NCBI GenBank assembly: GCA_016705235.1
Contig: JADIYP010000003.1
Location: 186,001 to 250,000, forward strand
Direction: 5' to 3'
Source of the DNA: Candidatus Leptovillus affinis
GTDB lineage: Bacteria > Chloroflexota > Anaerolineae > Promineifilales > Promineifilaceae
Length of the DNA stretch: 64,000 bases
Under the pieces are notes generated by a model. The model worked only from the letters and a program-made list of their open reading frames with translations, made no database searches and was not told where the DNA came from. A program made the position numbers and the translations under genes. Positions within the stretch are counted from its first letter, which is position 1. The number at the start of each line of letters is the position of its first letter. Below, one piece after another: positions 17,721 through 27,150 of the stretch.

Positions 17721-18367
17721 TGGTCATGGAAAAGGCGGGGAAACGGCCGTTCTGGCGCGATCTGGTCGTGTGGGGCATTTTGGTGGTGTTGCTGGCAGCG
17801 ATGGTCATTGTTGTGGTCATGGCTCCGGCCGAACAATCTTTGGGTTCGGGCATCAAAGTGGTATACGTCCATGTGGCCCTGATTTGGACCGGCATGGCTC
17901 TGATGCTGGTAAATGGCCTGGTTGGGTTGGCTGAGGCGGCGCTGGCACGGCCGTTTTTGGAGCGCTGGCGGCAGGCCATTGGCTGGGTGGCGTTGGGCGT
18001 GTTTGTATTGGGCGTGGTGGTGAGTCTCTGGGCGGAGCAGGTGAACTGGGGCGGCGTTTTATGGCGTGAACCGCGTAATCTGGCCGTCTTTAATGTGACG
18101 GCCGTGGCGATTATTGCCCAGGTTTTGGCCGGTTGGCTGCCACAATGGCGCTGGCGCGGCCTGTTCGCCACCGGTCTGGCGGCTTATTTGTTGTGGGAAA
18201 TTCCACGCACGCCGCTGGTGATGCACCCCAGCGACCCGGTACGGACCTCTAATTCCATGGGCATCCAGACAACGTTTTATGGTTTGTTTGCGCTGAGTTT
18301 GGGAACGGCCGTGTGGCTCATCTGGTATGTGCTGCAGCGCCAAAACGAGGACTCCCTTGCATCTTAA
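17720..18367 (+). CDS. CcmC/CcsA-like cytochrome c assembly family membrane protein
   Basis: 215 residues with six predicted membrane segments. ATG 17720 overlaps the xseA stop (TGATG), so translation is coupled. The His-containing segment YVHVALIW and the Trp-rich NWGGVLWREPR loop resemble the heme-handling motifs of CcmC-type proteins (WGxxWxxD/PR). A later MHPSDPVRTSN loop supplies another His. CcmC presents heme for cytochrome c maturation; no other ccm or ccs genes are in the window. Family assignment is moderate, as the WWxWD core is altered. The location inside an exonuclease VII cluster is odd. Confidence 0.55.
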   Translation: MVMEKAGKRPFWRDLVVWGILVVLLAAMVIVVVMAPAEQSLGSGIKVVYVHVALIWTGMALMLVNGLVGLAEAALARPFLERWRQAIGWVALGVFVLGVVVSLWAEQVNWGGVLWREPRNLAVFNVTAVAIIAQVLAGWLPQWRWRGLFATGLAAYLLWEIPRTPLVMHPSDPVRTSNSMGIQTTFYGLFALSLGTAVWLIWYVLQRQNEDSLAS

Positions 18368-18809
18368 AGCGCGGCTGCTCTACTTTCTGGGCGGGCTTTA
18401 TTGGCGCACCTTCAAACCGTTGGCCTGGGGCGTGCGTTTGATGATGATCCAGGACAACCAGGTGCTTTTGGTTTGGCATACGTATCGGCCCGGCTGGTTT
18501 TTCCCTGGCGGCGGCCTGAAACGGGGCGAAAGTTTTGAAGCCGCAGCTCGCCGTGAAGCTTCCGAAGAAGTTGGCGCGACGTTAGGCGAAGTGCGTTTCT
18601 GGGGCCTTTATTCCCATCTCCACGCCGGCAAGAGTGACCATGTGGTGTTGTTTGTGTGCGAAGATTTTCAATTAAACGGCCGTACCGATTTTGAAATCGC
18701 CGATCACCGCTTTTTCCCCCTCACAGACCTGCCCGCGGAAGTGACCGGTGGCATGAAAATGCGAATTCAAGAATATTTGCAGGGCGATCATCAGCCTACA
18801 ATCGGTTAG
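18357..18809 (+). CDS. Nudix hydrolase
   Basis: 150 residues if TTG 18357 is the start (GAGGA 5-6 bp upstream); it overlaps the end of the preceding gene by 11 bp. The ATG at 18327 is in frame but lies deeper in that gene without a ribosome-binding site. The Nudix box GGLKRGESFEAAARREASEE-VG fits G-x5-E-x7-RE-x2-EE-x-G exactly. These enzymes hydrolyse nucleoside diphosphates linked to another group; the substrate is not predictable. The N-terminal stretch LLYFLGGLYWRTFKPLAWGVRLMM is hydrophobic and may bind the membrane. Confidence 0.85.
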   Translation: MHLKARLLYFLGGLYWRTFKPLAWGVRLMMIQDNQVLLVWHTYRPGWFFPGGGLKRGESFEAAARREASEEVGATLGEVRFWGLYSHLHAGKSDHVVLFVCEDFQLNGRTDFEIADHRFFPLTDLPAEVTGGMKMRIQEYLQGDHQPTIG

Positions 18810-18889
18810 CCGAGAATAGAAGACACGCCAACCTTCTTTGGGGTTTGCATGGGCTGCGCAGCACGCAACAAAATCAGGAAAGGTAAATA

Positions 18890-19114
18890 ATGCAACAAGA
18901 AACAGAGACCTTATCATTTGAAGAAGCCTTACAAGAATTAGAAACAATTGTGGCGCGGCTAGAAGCCGGAGAATTAACATTGGATGAATCCCTGACCCTC
19001 TATGAACGAGGGCAAAAACTGGCCGACCGCTGCCACAAACAACTTAACCAGGCGACACTGCGCATCGAACAACTGACCGCCGATGGCGAAATCATCGAAT
19101 TGCCTTCACCCTGA
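18890..19114 (+). CDS. xseB: Exodeoxyribonuclease VII small subunit
   Basis: 74 residues, AGGAAAGG upstream of ATG. Typical XseB helices: LSFEEALQELETIVARLEAG, then LTLDESLTLYERGQKLAD and CHKQLNQATLRIEQL. Several copies wrap the XseA coiled coil in the holoenzyme. A weak promoter-like pair (TTGCCT, 16 bp, TATACT at 19122-19127) begins in its last codons and may drive ftsY. Confidence 0.92.
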   Translation: MQQETETLSFEEALQELETIVARLEAGELTLDESLTLYERGQKLADRCHKQLNQATLRIEQLTADGEIIELPSP

Positions 19115-19231
19115 TCATTGTTATACTTCTCTTTCGTGTTGTTTCCATCGATTAAATTGAACTGATCAAGGAAACTACGTGACAAAATAAGTTTGTCATT
19201 TTGTTGCCTTGTCAGGTGTAAGAGGGTTGTT

Positions 19232-20143
19232 TTGTTTAAAAGTATTCGTGAATCATTAAACCGTACCCGTCAAACTGTTTTTGGGCAGATTGTTAATGTT
19301 CTGGGTATGGGCGAAATCACCGAAGAGACCTGGGAAGACCTGGAAGCGCTGCTCATTCAGGCTGATGTAGGCGTACCAACCACCATCGATCTGGTTTCTG
19401 GCATGCGCAAACGCGTCGAAGCCGAGGGTCTTTTTCGCGCCGATCAATTACTGGCGGCGATGAAACAGGAAATGCGGGCGATTCTCGTCGATCCGCCTGT
19501 TTATGAATTAGAGCAGCCGCGCCAACTAACCGTGGTGTTGGTGGTTGGCGTCAATGGCTCCGGCAAAACTACGACGATTGGCAAGCTGGCTTACCGCTAT
19601 AAAAATCTTGGCAAAAATGTGCTCTTGGCCGCCGGTGACACATTTCGAGCGGCGGCTATCGATCAATTAAAAATTTGGGGCGAGCGCGCTGGCGTGCCGG
19701 TGATTGCCGGTCAACCGGGCGGCGATCCAGCCGCGACAGCCTATGACGCGATTCGCGCGACCCGCGCTCGTGGCTATGATTTGCTTTTTATAGATACGGC
19801 CGGACGGCTGCACACCAAATTCAACCTGATGAAAGAGTTGGAAAAAGTATATGGCGTCTGCCGCAAGAGCGTTCATGCAGCCCCGCACGAGGTTTTTTTG
19901 GTCCTGGATGCGCCAACCGGGCAAAACGCGCTGGTGCAGGCGGCTAAATTTAAAGAATCCGTGAAAGCCACCGGCGTGATTCTGACCAAATTGGACAGCA
20001 CGGCTAAGGGCGGCATGGTGTTTGCGATTTATCGGGAGCTGGGGTTGCCGGTTCGTTTTATTGGCACGGGGGAACGGATTGAAGATTTGGCCCCGTTCGA
20101 TCCAGATCAATTTGTAAATGGCCTGTTTGCCAGCGAAGGGTAA
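19232..20143 (+). CDS. ftsY: Signal recognition particle receptor FtsY
   Basis: 303 residues from TTG 19232, with AGAGGG 5 bp upstream; the longer frame adds 13 residues without support. FtsY docks SRP-ribosome complexes at the membrane through its GTPase. It is a minimal NG-domain form with no acidic A domain. GTPase motifs are GVNGSGKTTTIGKL, DTFRAAA, DTAGR, TKLD and GTGE. A small N helical bundle precedes them. It is 17 bp upstream of prfB, likely co-transcribed. Confidence 0.95.
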   Translation: MFKSIRESLNRTRQTVFGQIVNVLGMGEITEETWEDLEALLIQADVGVPTTIDLVSGMRKRVEAEGLFRADQLLAAMKQEMRAILVDPPVYELEQPRQLTVVLVVGVNGSGKTTTIGKLAYRYKNLGKNVLLAAGDTFRAAAIDQLKIWGERAGVPVIAGQPGGDPAATAYDAIRATRARGYDLLFIDTAGRLHTKFNLMKELEKVYGVCRKSVHAAPHEVFLVLDAPTGQNALVQAAKFKESVKATGVILTKLDSTAKGGMVFAIYRELGLPVRFIGTGERIEDLAPFDPDQFVNGLFASEG

Positions 20144-20160
20144 TGGCGAAGGAGTTTGTG

Positions 20161-21253
20161 ATGGAAGCTTTAATTGCGCAATTGGGTGAATTACAAGAAA
20201 CGGTGAATCATTTACGGAGGCGGCTTTGACGTAGCCGCGAAACTTGACAAGATTCAACAACTTCAGCTCATCGCCAGCGAAACGGATTTTTGGGACGATC
20301 CACAGCGGGCGCAGTCGGTGATGCGTGATCTGACGCGCTTAAAAGATCAGGTGACAGTTTGGGAGGTGTTGAGCAAGCGCCTGAATGATGCCTTGGAATT
20401 GGCGAGTTTGGGCGATGAGGAGTTGGAAGCAGAAATTGAGCATGAACTGGCCGATCTGACGGAGCTGGTAGCCAAACTGGAATTTAGGGCTTTGTTTTCG
20501 GGCGAGTACGATGACGAGAACGCCATTTTAGCGATTCATGCCGGCGCGGGGGGGACGGAAGCGCAGGATTGGGCGCAGATGTTGCAACGGATGTTTATTC
20601 GTTGGGCGGAAGCGCATCGTTTTCAGGTCACTATCTTGGATGAGAGCAGTGGTGATGAGGCGGGCATTAAGAGCTGTTTGATGTCGGTGGAAGGGGATTA
20701 TGTGTACGGCCGTCTCCAGTCCGAACGCGGGGTGCATCGTCTGGTGCGCATTTCTCCCTATGACGCTTCCAAACGACGCCACACCTCGTTTGCCAAAGTC
20801 GAAGTCTGGCCAGATGTCGCCGAAGATATTGAGATTGAGATCGATGAGAAAGAGTTGCGCATTGATCGTTTCCGGGCCAGTGGGGCCGGTGGTCAGCATG
20901 TGCAAAAGAACGAAACGGCCGTGCGCATCGTGCATCTACCAACTGGCATTGTTGTCTCCTGCCAAAACCAACGGTCTCTGACCCAAAACATGCAGGTCGC
21001 CATGAACATCCTCAAATCGCAGTTATTCGATTTGGAGCGGCGCAAACAAGACGCCGAAATGGCCGAGCTTAAAGGCGAAGACGTAGACGCCGGTTGGGGC
21101 AGCCAGATACGTTCTTATGTGCTGCACCCGTATAAAATGGTTAAAGACCATCGGACGAATTATGAAACCGGCAATACACAGGCGGTGTTAGACGGCCGTT
21201 TAGATGATTTCATGGAAGCTTATCTCAAACACATACTCGGGGAGCCAGCCTGA
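20161..21253 (+). CDS. prfB: Peptide chain release factor 2, programmed +1 frameshift
   Basis: 363 residues when read through the frameshift: 22 codons from ATG 20161 to CTT 20224-20226, in-frame TGA at 20227-20229, then GAC from 20228 onward to 21253. RF2 terminates translation at UGA and UAA, and the TGA lets it limit its own synthesis. The GGQ loop GAGGQHVQKNE is intact. The codon-recognition tripeptide, usually SPF, reads SPY here (VRISPYDASKRRHTSF). The N-terminal zero-frame peptide MEALIAQLGELQ is typical of RF2. It is not a broken gene: the shift site is canonical. Confidence 0.95.
20214..20230 (+). promoter_or_regulatory. prfB recoding site (CTT TGA C with upstream Shine-Dalgarno-like GGAGG)
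   Basis: CGGAGGCGG followed directly by CTT TGA C. The internal anti-Shine-Dalgarno match close to CTTTGAC is the classical RF2 arrangement that stimulates the +1 shift when RF2 is scarce. Confidence 0.95.
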
Positions 21254-21280
21254 GCATTCAAAAACCCGTCCGCTTAAAAA

Positions 21281-21308
21281 TTGACATTTACAGTTTCTTT
21301 GCTACCAT
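21281..21308 (+). promoter_or_regulatory. Possible upstream rpoC promoter
   Basis: TTGACA at 21281-21286, 16 bp, then TACCAT at 21303-21308 (4/6 match). It begins 28 bp after the prfB stop. Confidence 0.4.
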
Positions 21309-21349
21309 AGCCAATTGGCTTTTTTAAGAGTTCTCTCATGAGAATTCTA

Positions 21350-21377
21350 TTGACATATCATTATTTACAACTAGAAT
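21350..21377 (+). promoter_or_regulatory. Likely rpoC promoter
   Basis: TTGACA at 21350-21355, 16 bp, TAGAAT at 21372-21377 (5/6 match). It gives a leader of about 155 nt containing a GACGCTCAGCGTC hairpin. The palindrome TTCTCTCATGAGAA just upstream (about 21331-21344) is a candidate operator. Confidence 0.6.
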
Positions 21378-21540
21378 AAATTGGTTATGTTATAAAGTGT
21401 TCTAGGTTACTCAAAGGGCGTTGGCGTAACTGCCATACGCTCTTTTATGTGTTTATGCACTTTAGTCCCCCCGACGCTCAGCGTCACTTGATAAACGTGA
21501 ATATTGGGTCGGAGCTTCAAATCTTTTGGGAGGTCACCTG

Positions 21541-24500
21541 GTGGATACAACAGAATTCCGCTCGCTGAAAATCAGTCTAGCATCCCCCGAACAAATTAGG
21601 TCTTGGTCTTACGGTGAAGTCACCAAGCCTGAAACCATCAACTACCGCCGTTTACGGCCGGAAAAAGATGGTCTGTTTTGTGAGGCCATCTTTGGTCCAA
21701 CACGGGATTGGCAGTGTTATTGCGGCAAGTACAAAAATATCCGATACAAGGGTATTGTTTGCGACAAATGCGGGGTAGAAATTACCCGCTCCTCGGTCAG
21801 ACGCGAACGCCTTGGGCACATTGAACTTGCAGCACCCGTGGCGCATGTTTGGTATACACGCCGCGTCCCCAGCCACATGGGGTTACTTTTAAACGTTTCC
21901 CGCCGAAATTTGGATCGCGTTCTCTATTTTGCCCAGTACGTGACAACCCATGTTGATGAGGAAGCCCGCCAACGCGCGCTCAAACGTCTTGACGACGAGC
22001 TAGAAGAAGCCGAACTGCGCCTGGAAAAAGAAATGCAAGGCGAAGTGGCTGATGCCACGCTGGATGTTACCGCTCGTCTTGAAGAATTAGAAGGCCAATT
22101 AGCAAAACTTAACGCGACATTTGATGATCGTTTGGCTGAGATCACGGATGAAGTAGTGCGCGAAGCTAAAATGATGGAACAGCGGCTGGAAAATATGAAG
22201 AAAAACCCGGCCACTGAAGACTTTCTCCTGGATGGCGAAATTATTGTCCAGAAAGGGGAGACCATCGGCCGTGAACATGCCGTTTTGGTGCAAGAAATTA
22301 CGACCGACCGCCTGACTCGCGTGCAGCACGAGCACGAAGAAGACCATCAGTCGCAAGTTGCTGCCTTGCAGAAAGAAGTTGCTGAACTGCGCTCCGAAAC
22401 CCAGGCTGTTGGCCAAGAAAAACGAGACTTCATTGGCATGAAGCAATCTCGCCTGCGGCAGCAGTACCAGTCTAACCGCGAACAATTGGAAAGCCTGGCG
22501 CAAATGCAATTTTTGAACGAGACCGAATACCGTGAGCTAAAGAGCAAATTCGGTAATGTTTTTAAGGCCGATATGGGCGCCGAAGCGTTGTACGAAATTT
22601 TGCGGCGCATGGATTTGGACAAATTGTCACGCGATTTGTGGCGAGAAGTGCGTACCACGCGCTCCAAGCAAGCCGCAAAACGCGCCACGCGCCGGTTACA
22701 GGTTGTGGAAGCTTTGCGCCAGAGTGGCAACCGCCCAGAATGGATGATTTTAACCGTTTTGCCGGTAATTCCTCCTGATTTGCGCCCGATGGTGCAGTTG
22801 GATGGCGGCCGTTTTGCCACCTCTGATCTGAATGATTTGTACCGCCGCGTTATCAACCGTAACAACCGCCTGAAGCGTTTGTTGGAGTTGGGCGCGCCGG
22901 ACGTGATTGTGCGCAACGAAAAGCGCATGTTGCAAGAAGCCGTTGACAGCCTGATTGATAACAGCCAGCGTGGCAAGGCGCTTAGCCGCCGTGGCCGCCG
23001 CGAGTTGAAATCCCTTTCGGATATGCTCAAGGGCAAGAAAGGGCGGTTCCGTCGCAACCTGCTGGGCAAGCGCGTCGACTATTCGGGGCGTTCGGTGATT
23101 GTGGTCGGGCCGAAATTGAAGTTGGGCCAATGCGGTTTGCCGAAAACAATGGCTTTGGAACTGTTCCGGCCGTTTGTCATCAGCAAATTGGTGAAGTACG
23201 GGCACGCCAGCAATGTGAAAGGCGCGCGTCGCTTTATCGAGCGCCAGCAGCCAGAGGTTTGGCAGGTGTTGGAAGAAGTGATCGTGGGACGGCCGATTAT
23301 GCTGAACCGCGCTCCGACATTGCATCGCCTGGGTATTCAGGCGTTTATGCCGATGTTGGTGGAAGGCAAAGCCATCAAGCTGCACCCGCTGGTTTGCGCC
23401 GCGTTTAATGCGGACTTTGACGGCGACCAGATGGCGGTGCATGTGCCGCTGTCGGATCGGGCTGTGGAAGAGGCTAAATCGTTGATGATGGCCACGCGCA
23501 ACCTGCTTAAACCGGCGAACGGCGAGCCGATTGTGGGTCCGTCTAAGGACATGGTGTTGGGTGTGTATTACCTGACGCTGATGCAAGACGGCCGTCTCGG
23601 TGAAGGCCGCGTGTTTAGCTCCATGGAAGAAGTCCAAACCGCATACGATCTCGGTTATGTGGACATTCATGCCCGCATCAAGCTGGAAACTGAAACGTAC
23701 TACAAAGACAACCACGAACGTTATGTCGATGGTAAACCACGGACCCACATTATTGAAACGTCCCCAGGACGTGTGTTGTTTAACCTGTCTTTGCCGCGAG
23801 AAGCGCGTTTTGTGAACCGCGTTTTGGACAAGGGCGGCGTCACCTCATTGATCAACAAGGTTTACCGCCTGCTGGGCGACGATGCCACGATTGAACTGGT
23901 GGACAGCATCAAGAATATCGGCTTTAAGTACGCCACAATTTCTGGCACGACCATTGCCGTGGCCGACCTGACTGTGCCGGAAGAGCGCGGCGAGATTTTG
24001 TTAGGCGCGCGCAAGAAAGTGGACGAAATCGACCGTCAGTACCGGCGTGGATTGCTGACCGAAGACGAGCAGTATCAACGCACGGTCGAGCAATGGAACA
24101 ATGCCAAGGATCAGGTCGAAAAAGCGGTGCGTAACGCGATGGATCCGGGCAGCCCGATTGCCATCATGGCCTTGTCGGGAGCGGGCAAGGGTGGTTTTGG
24201 CCCTATCACTCAGTTGGCCGGTATGCGCGGTTTGATGGCTGACCCCAGCGGTCGGATCATTGTGGTGCCGATTCAGTCGAATTTCCGCATGGGTTTAAAC
24301 ACCCTGGAATACTTCATCTCTACGCACGGCGCGCGGAAGGGGTTGGCGGATACGGCGCTGCGTACGGCCGATGCTGGTTACTTGACACGTCGTCTGGTAG
24401 ACATCGCTCAAGACATCATCATCATGTCCGATGACTGCGGGACGAAGAAAGGCATTTATGTTCGCCGAACGGATAATTTTGGCAAGCAGACGTTGGCCGA

Positions 24501-25878
24501 GCGGTTATACGGCCGTTCCGCCGGCGAAAACATCGTCAATCCGGAAACGGGCGAAATCATCATCCACGAAAACGAATTGTTTACCGACGAACTGGCTCAA
24601 GAAGTCGATGAACTGGGCATCGCCGAAGTGTATGTCTATTCGCCGATGACCTGTGAGCTGCGGCGCGGTGTTTGCAAGAAGTGCTACGGGATCGATCTGG
24701 CGCGTGGTAAGCTGGTGGAATTGGGAACGGCCGTTGGTATTGTGGCCGCACAATCCATTGGCGAACCCGGCACACAGTTAACCCTGCGTACATTCCACAC
24801 CGGTGGTACGGCTTCTGCCGCTGGCGACATCACCCAGGGTTTGCCCCGTGTTGAGGAACTCTTCGAAGCCCGCCAACGGCCCAAGGGTGAAGCAGTCATG
24901 ACTGAAATCGGCGGTATCGCCGAAATTCGGGTCGTGGATGGCGTGCGCCATGTCTTCATCACTGAAAGCAAGCTGGTGGAAGATGTTTACGACATCCCGG
25001 CAGACTGGCTGCTAAAAATCGAAAACAACGAAGAAATCGAAGCCGGCACCATCATCGCCGAAAAAGACGACGAGATTATCCCGGCGCGTCATGGCGGCCG
25101 TGTGCAAAAAGATACCAAGGGCCTGCGGGTCATTTGGGAAAGCCGCGACGAGCGCGATTATGAAATTCCCGCCGGTATGCGCATGTTGATTTCCGATGGC
25201 CAACAAGTCAATGCCGGGGATCAACTCACGGAAGGCTCGAAGAACCCTCATCGCATCCTGGATATTTTAGGACGTGATGCTGTTACCCAATACTTGCTGC
25301 GCGAAATGCAGATCGTCTATCGGCCGCAAGGGCAAAACATCCACGATAAACACTTCGAGGTGATTATCCGCAAGATGTTGAGCAAAGTGGTCGTGACAGC
25401 CTCTGGCGACACCGAAATGCTGCCCGGCGAACTGATCGATCTGGCGATTTTCCAGGGAAATAACGAAGAAATCATCGAAGAAGGTGGTATCCCGGGTCAG
25501 GCCGAAGCCGTCTTATTAGGCGTCACCAAAGCTGCGCTGAATACCGAGAGCTTCCTTTCGGCCAGTTCGTTCCAGCACACCATCAAGGTGTTGGCCGGAG
25601 CGGCCATTGGCGGACGTGAAGACCAACTGCATGGCTTGAAAGAAAACGTGATTATCGGTAAGTTGATTCCGGCCGGTACTGGCTATAAAAAACACCAGGA
25701 ACAACTCGAAGCCCGCGAAGAAGCGAATATGATTTCTGCGCTTCCAGAGGACATCGATTTAAGTAAAACGTTGATCGGTGATGATACAGATGAAGACATT
25801 CTGGCGGCGATTGCGGCGGCGGCGGCCATTGATGCGGCTGATGCCCAGCGCTTGTCGGGTAATTTAGACATGGATTAG
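21541..25878 (+). CDS. rpoC: DNA-directed RNA polymerase subunit beta'
   Basis: 1445 residues from GTG 21541, with GGGAGG 7 bp upstream; a TTG at 21526 overlaps that site and is unlikely. The first zinc site has Cys 59, 61, 74 and 77. The catalytic Mg loop NADFDGD is at 623-629. The bridge-helix/trigger-loop region contains AAQSIGEPGTQLTLRTFHTGG. The second zinc site includes CGTKKG and CKKC. Between residues about 130 and 330 an unusually charged coiled-coil insertion separates the zinc finger from the ADMGAEAL segment. The C-terminus ends in an Ala/Asp-rich tail. rpoB is not upstream; prfB is. A strong terminator follows. Confidence 0.97.
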   Translation: MDTTEFRSLKISLASPEQIRSWSYGEVTKPETINYRRLRPEKDGLFCEAIFGPTRDWQCYCGKYKNIRYKGIVCDKCGVEITRSSVRRERLGHIELAAPVAHVWYTRRVPSHMGLLLNVSRRNLDRVLYFAQYVTTHVDEEARQRALKRLDDELEEAELRLEKEMQGEVADATLDVTARLEELEGQLAKLNATFDDRLAEITDEVVREAKMMEQRLENMKKNPATEDFLLDGEIIVQKGETIGREHAVLVQEITTDRLTRVQHEHEEDHQSQVAALQKEVAELRSETQAVGQEKRDFIGMKQSRLRQQYQSNREQLESLAQMQFLNETEYRELKSKFGNVFKADMGAEALYEILRRMDLDKLSRDLWREVRTTRSKQAAKRATRRLQVVEALRQSGNRPEWMILTVLPVIPPDLRPMVQLDGGRFATSDLNDLYRRVINRNNRLKRLLELGAPDVIVRNEKRMLQEAVDSLIDNSQRGKALSRRGRRELKSLSDMLKGKKGRFRRNLLGKRVDYSGRSVIVVGPKLKLGQCGLPKTMALELFRPFVISKLVKYGHASNVKGARRFIERQQPEVWQVLEEVIVGRPIMLNRAPTLHRLGIQAFMPMLVEGKAIKLHPLVCAAFNADFDGDQMAVHVPLSDRAVEEAKSLMMATRNLLKPANGEPIVGPSKDMVLGVYYLTLMQDGRLGEGRVFSSMEEVQTAYDLGYVDIHARIKLETETYYKDNHERYVDGKPRTHIIETSPGRVLFNLSLPREARFVNRVLDKGGVTSLINKVYRLLGDDATIELVDSIKNIGFKYATISGTTIAVADLTVPEERGEILLGARKKVDEIDRQYRRGLLTEDEQYQRTVEQWNNAKDQVEKAVRNAMDPGSPIAIMALSGAGKGGFGPITQLAGMRGLMADPSGRIIVVPIQSNFRMGLNTLEYFISTHGARKGLADTALRTADAGYLTRRLVDIAQDIIIMSDDCGTKKGIYVRRTDNFGKQTLAERLYGRSAGENIVNPETGEIIIHENELFTDELAQEVDELGIAEVYVYSPMTCELRRGVCKKCYGIDLARGKLVELGTAVGIVAAQSIGEPGTQLTLRTFHTGGTASAAGDITQGLPRVEELFEARQRPKGEAVMTEIGGIAEIRVVDGVRHVFITESKLVEDVYDIPADWLLKIENNEEIEAGTIIAEKDDEIIPARHGGRVQKDTKGLRVIWESRDERDYEIPAGMRMLISDGQQVNAGDQLTEGSKNPHRILDILGRDAVTQYLLREMQIVYRPQGQNIHDKHFEVIIRKMLSKVVVTASGDTEMLPGELIDLAIFQGNNEEIIEEGGIPGQAEAVLLGVTKAALNTESFLSASSFQHTIKVLAGAAIGGREDQLHGLKENVIIGKLIPAGTGYKKHQEQLEAREEANMISALPEDIDLSKTLIGDDTDEDILAAIAAAAAIDAADAQRLSGNLDMD

Positions 25879-25901
25879 TTGTAAAAACAAGCTAGCGGAA
25901 C

Positions 25902-25945
25902 ACCAAAAAGGGCGATTCATGACGAATCGCCCTTTTTGGTTTTTT
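25902..25945. terminator. Bidirectional terminator after rpoC
   Basis: A 16-bp perfect stem ACCAAAAAGGGCGATT / AATCGCCCTTTTTGGT with a 7-nt loop and T-rich tail. Confidence 0.92.
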
Positions 25946-26065
25946 AGGCTTGTTTGGAACAATCAGGTTTTAGGGATTCTTCGCTCTGAAGACTTCGCTC
26001 AGAGTGGCAGGACAATGCCTGGTAGTTTTGTTGGAGACTGATAAGACCAAGCTGCGAGATGGAAA

Positions 26066-27091
26066 TTATGCGTTGCGCTGCAGCAGCATTTCTGTGAGTG
26101 TTTGCAGGGCGACGGCGGCGCTGCCACTTGGTTGGGCCGCTTGAAGCTGCTCAACTGCGCCTTCGGAGTATGCGCTGGCGTGGTTTTGGGTGAAGGCGCG
26201 CGCGCCACAGGCATTCAGGATTTGGATGGCCTCACGGACAAATGCTTCGTCGGCGGCCGATTGCAGGTAAAGCTGTCGCAGGGCTTTGCTTTGCTCCAGG
26301 CCATAGAGGACCGGGAGCGTTTTCTTTTTGGTGATAATGTCAGTGGCGGCCGATTTGCCGGTGAGGGATTCGTCGCCCCAGATGCCCAGGATATCGTCTT
26401 TCACCTGGAAGGCCAGGCCGAGGTCGAGGCCAAACTGTGTGTAGTGGGCGATTGTGTCTTCGTCGGCGCCGGCGATGCGCGCGCCTAATTCTGTGCTGAG
26501 CGAAACGAGCACGGCCGTTTTCCCTTCAATCATCGCCATATATTCAGCTACGCCAACTTCTGTGCGCTTCTCGAAATCCATGTCGGCGTGCTGGCCCTGG
26601 GTTAAGCGCACGCAGGTTTCGTCGAAACGGCGCAGCGCCTGCACCACGATGGCGGCAGCAACGCCTCGTTCTATCAGCCTGTTCATGGCCAGGTGGGCGA
26701 AGGCAAACATGGCGTCGCCGGTATTGATGGCCTGTTCGATGCCCCAAATTTGCCACATGGTCTGGCGGCCGCGCCGGGTTGGGCTGGCGTCCTCGATATC
26801 ATCGTGGACCAGAGAGAAATTGTGCAGGATTTCGATGGCGGCGGCGGCGGGTAGGGCTTGCCGCCAATCGCCGCCGGCCGCCTGGCAGGTGAGCAGGCAG
26901 AGTAACGGCCGTATCTGCTTCCCAGGGTGCAGATTGACAGGTTGAAAGGATTCGTCCACCCAGCCCATGTGGTAATGGATCATGCCGTGAAAGGTGTCCG
27001 GCATCGCGTTGTCGGCTTGAAGAACAGACTGCATTTCGTCGTTCAGCGCAGCTAACATGGTTTGTGATACTGTTTGTAGCTCGTTGGTCAT
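26066..27091 (-). CDS. Polyprenyl (geranylgeranyl-type) diphosphate synthase
   Basis: 341 residues, trans-prenyltransferase fold, which condenses IPP with allylic diphosphates for quinone tails or membrane lipids. The first Asp-rich motif is HDDIED (a DDxxD form), and the second is KDDILGIWGD. GKQIRPLLCLL and the ITKKKTLPVLYGLE lysine segment are also present. Chain length cannot be read with confidence. It lies 59 bp downstream of the type 2 IPP isomerase in the same direction, so the two likely form an isoprenoid operon. Confidence 0.9.
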   Translation of the reverse strand: MTNELQTVSQTMLAALNDEMQSVLQADNAMPDTFHGMIHYHMGWVDESFQPVNLHPGKQIRPLLCLLTCQAAGGDWRQALPAAAAIEILHNFSLVHDDIEDASPTRRGRQTMWQIWGIEQAINTGDAMFAFAHLAMNRLIERGVAAAIVVQALRRFDETCVRLTQGQHADMDFEKRTEVGVAEYMAMIEGKTAVLVSLSTELGARIAGADEDTIAHYTQFGLDLGLAFQVKDDILGIWGDESLTGKSAATDIITKKKTLPVLYGLEQSKALRQLYLQSAADEAFVREAIQILNACGARAFTQNHASAYSEGAVEQLQAAQPSGSAAVALQTLTEMLLQRNA

Positions 27092-27150
27092 GAGTTGTTT
27101 CCGTTTGGTGAAGTATAAGAGATGCGAGATGGGGGGTTATCCCCGCCTCT

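Noticed and set aside
20161..20230. Frameshifted prfB pseudogene
   Set aside because: The in-frame TGA sits in a canonical CTT TGA C recoding site and both frames match RF2.
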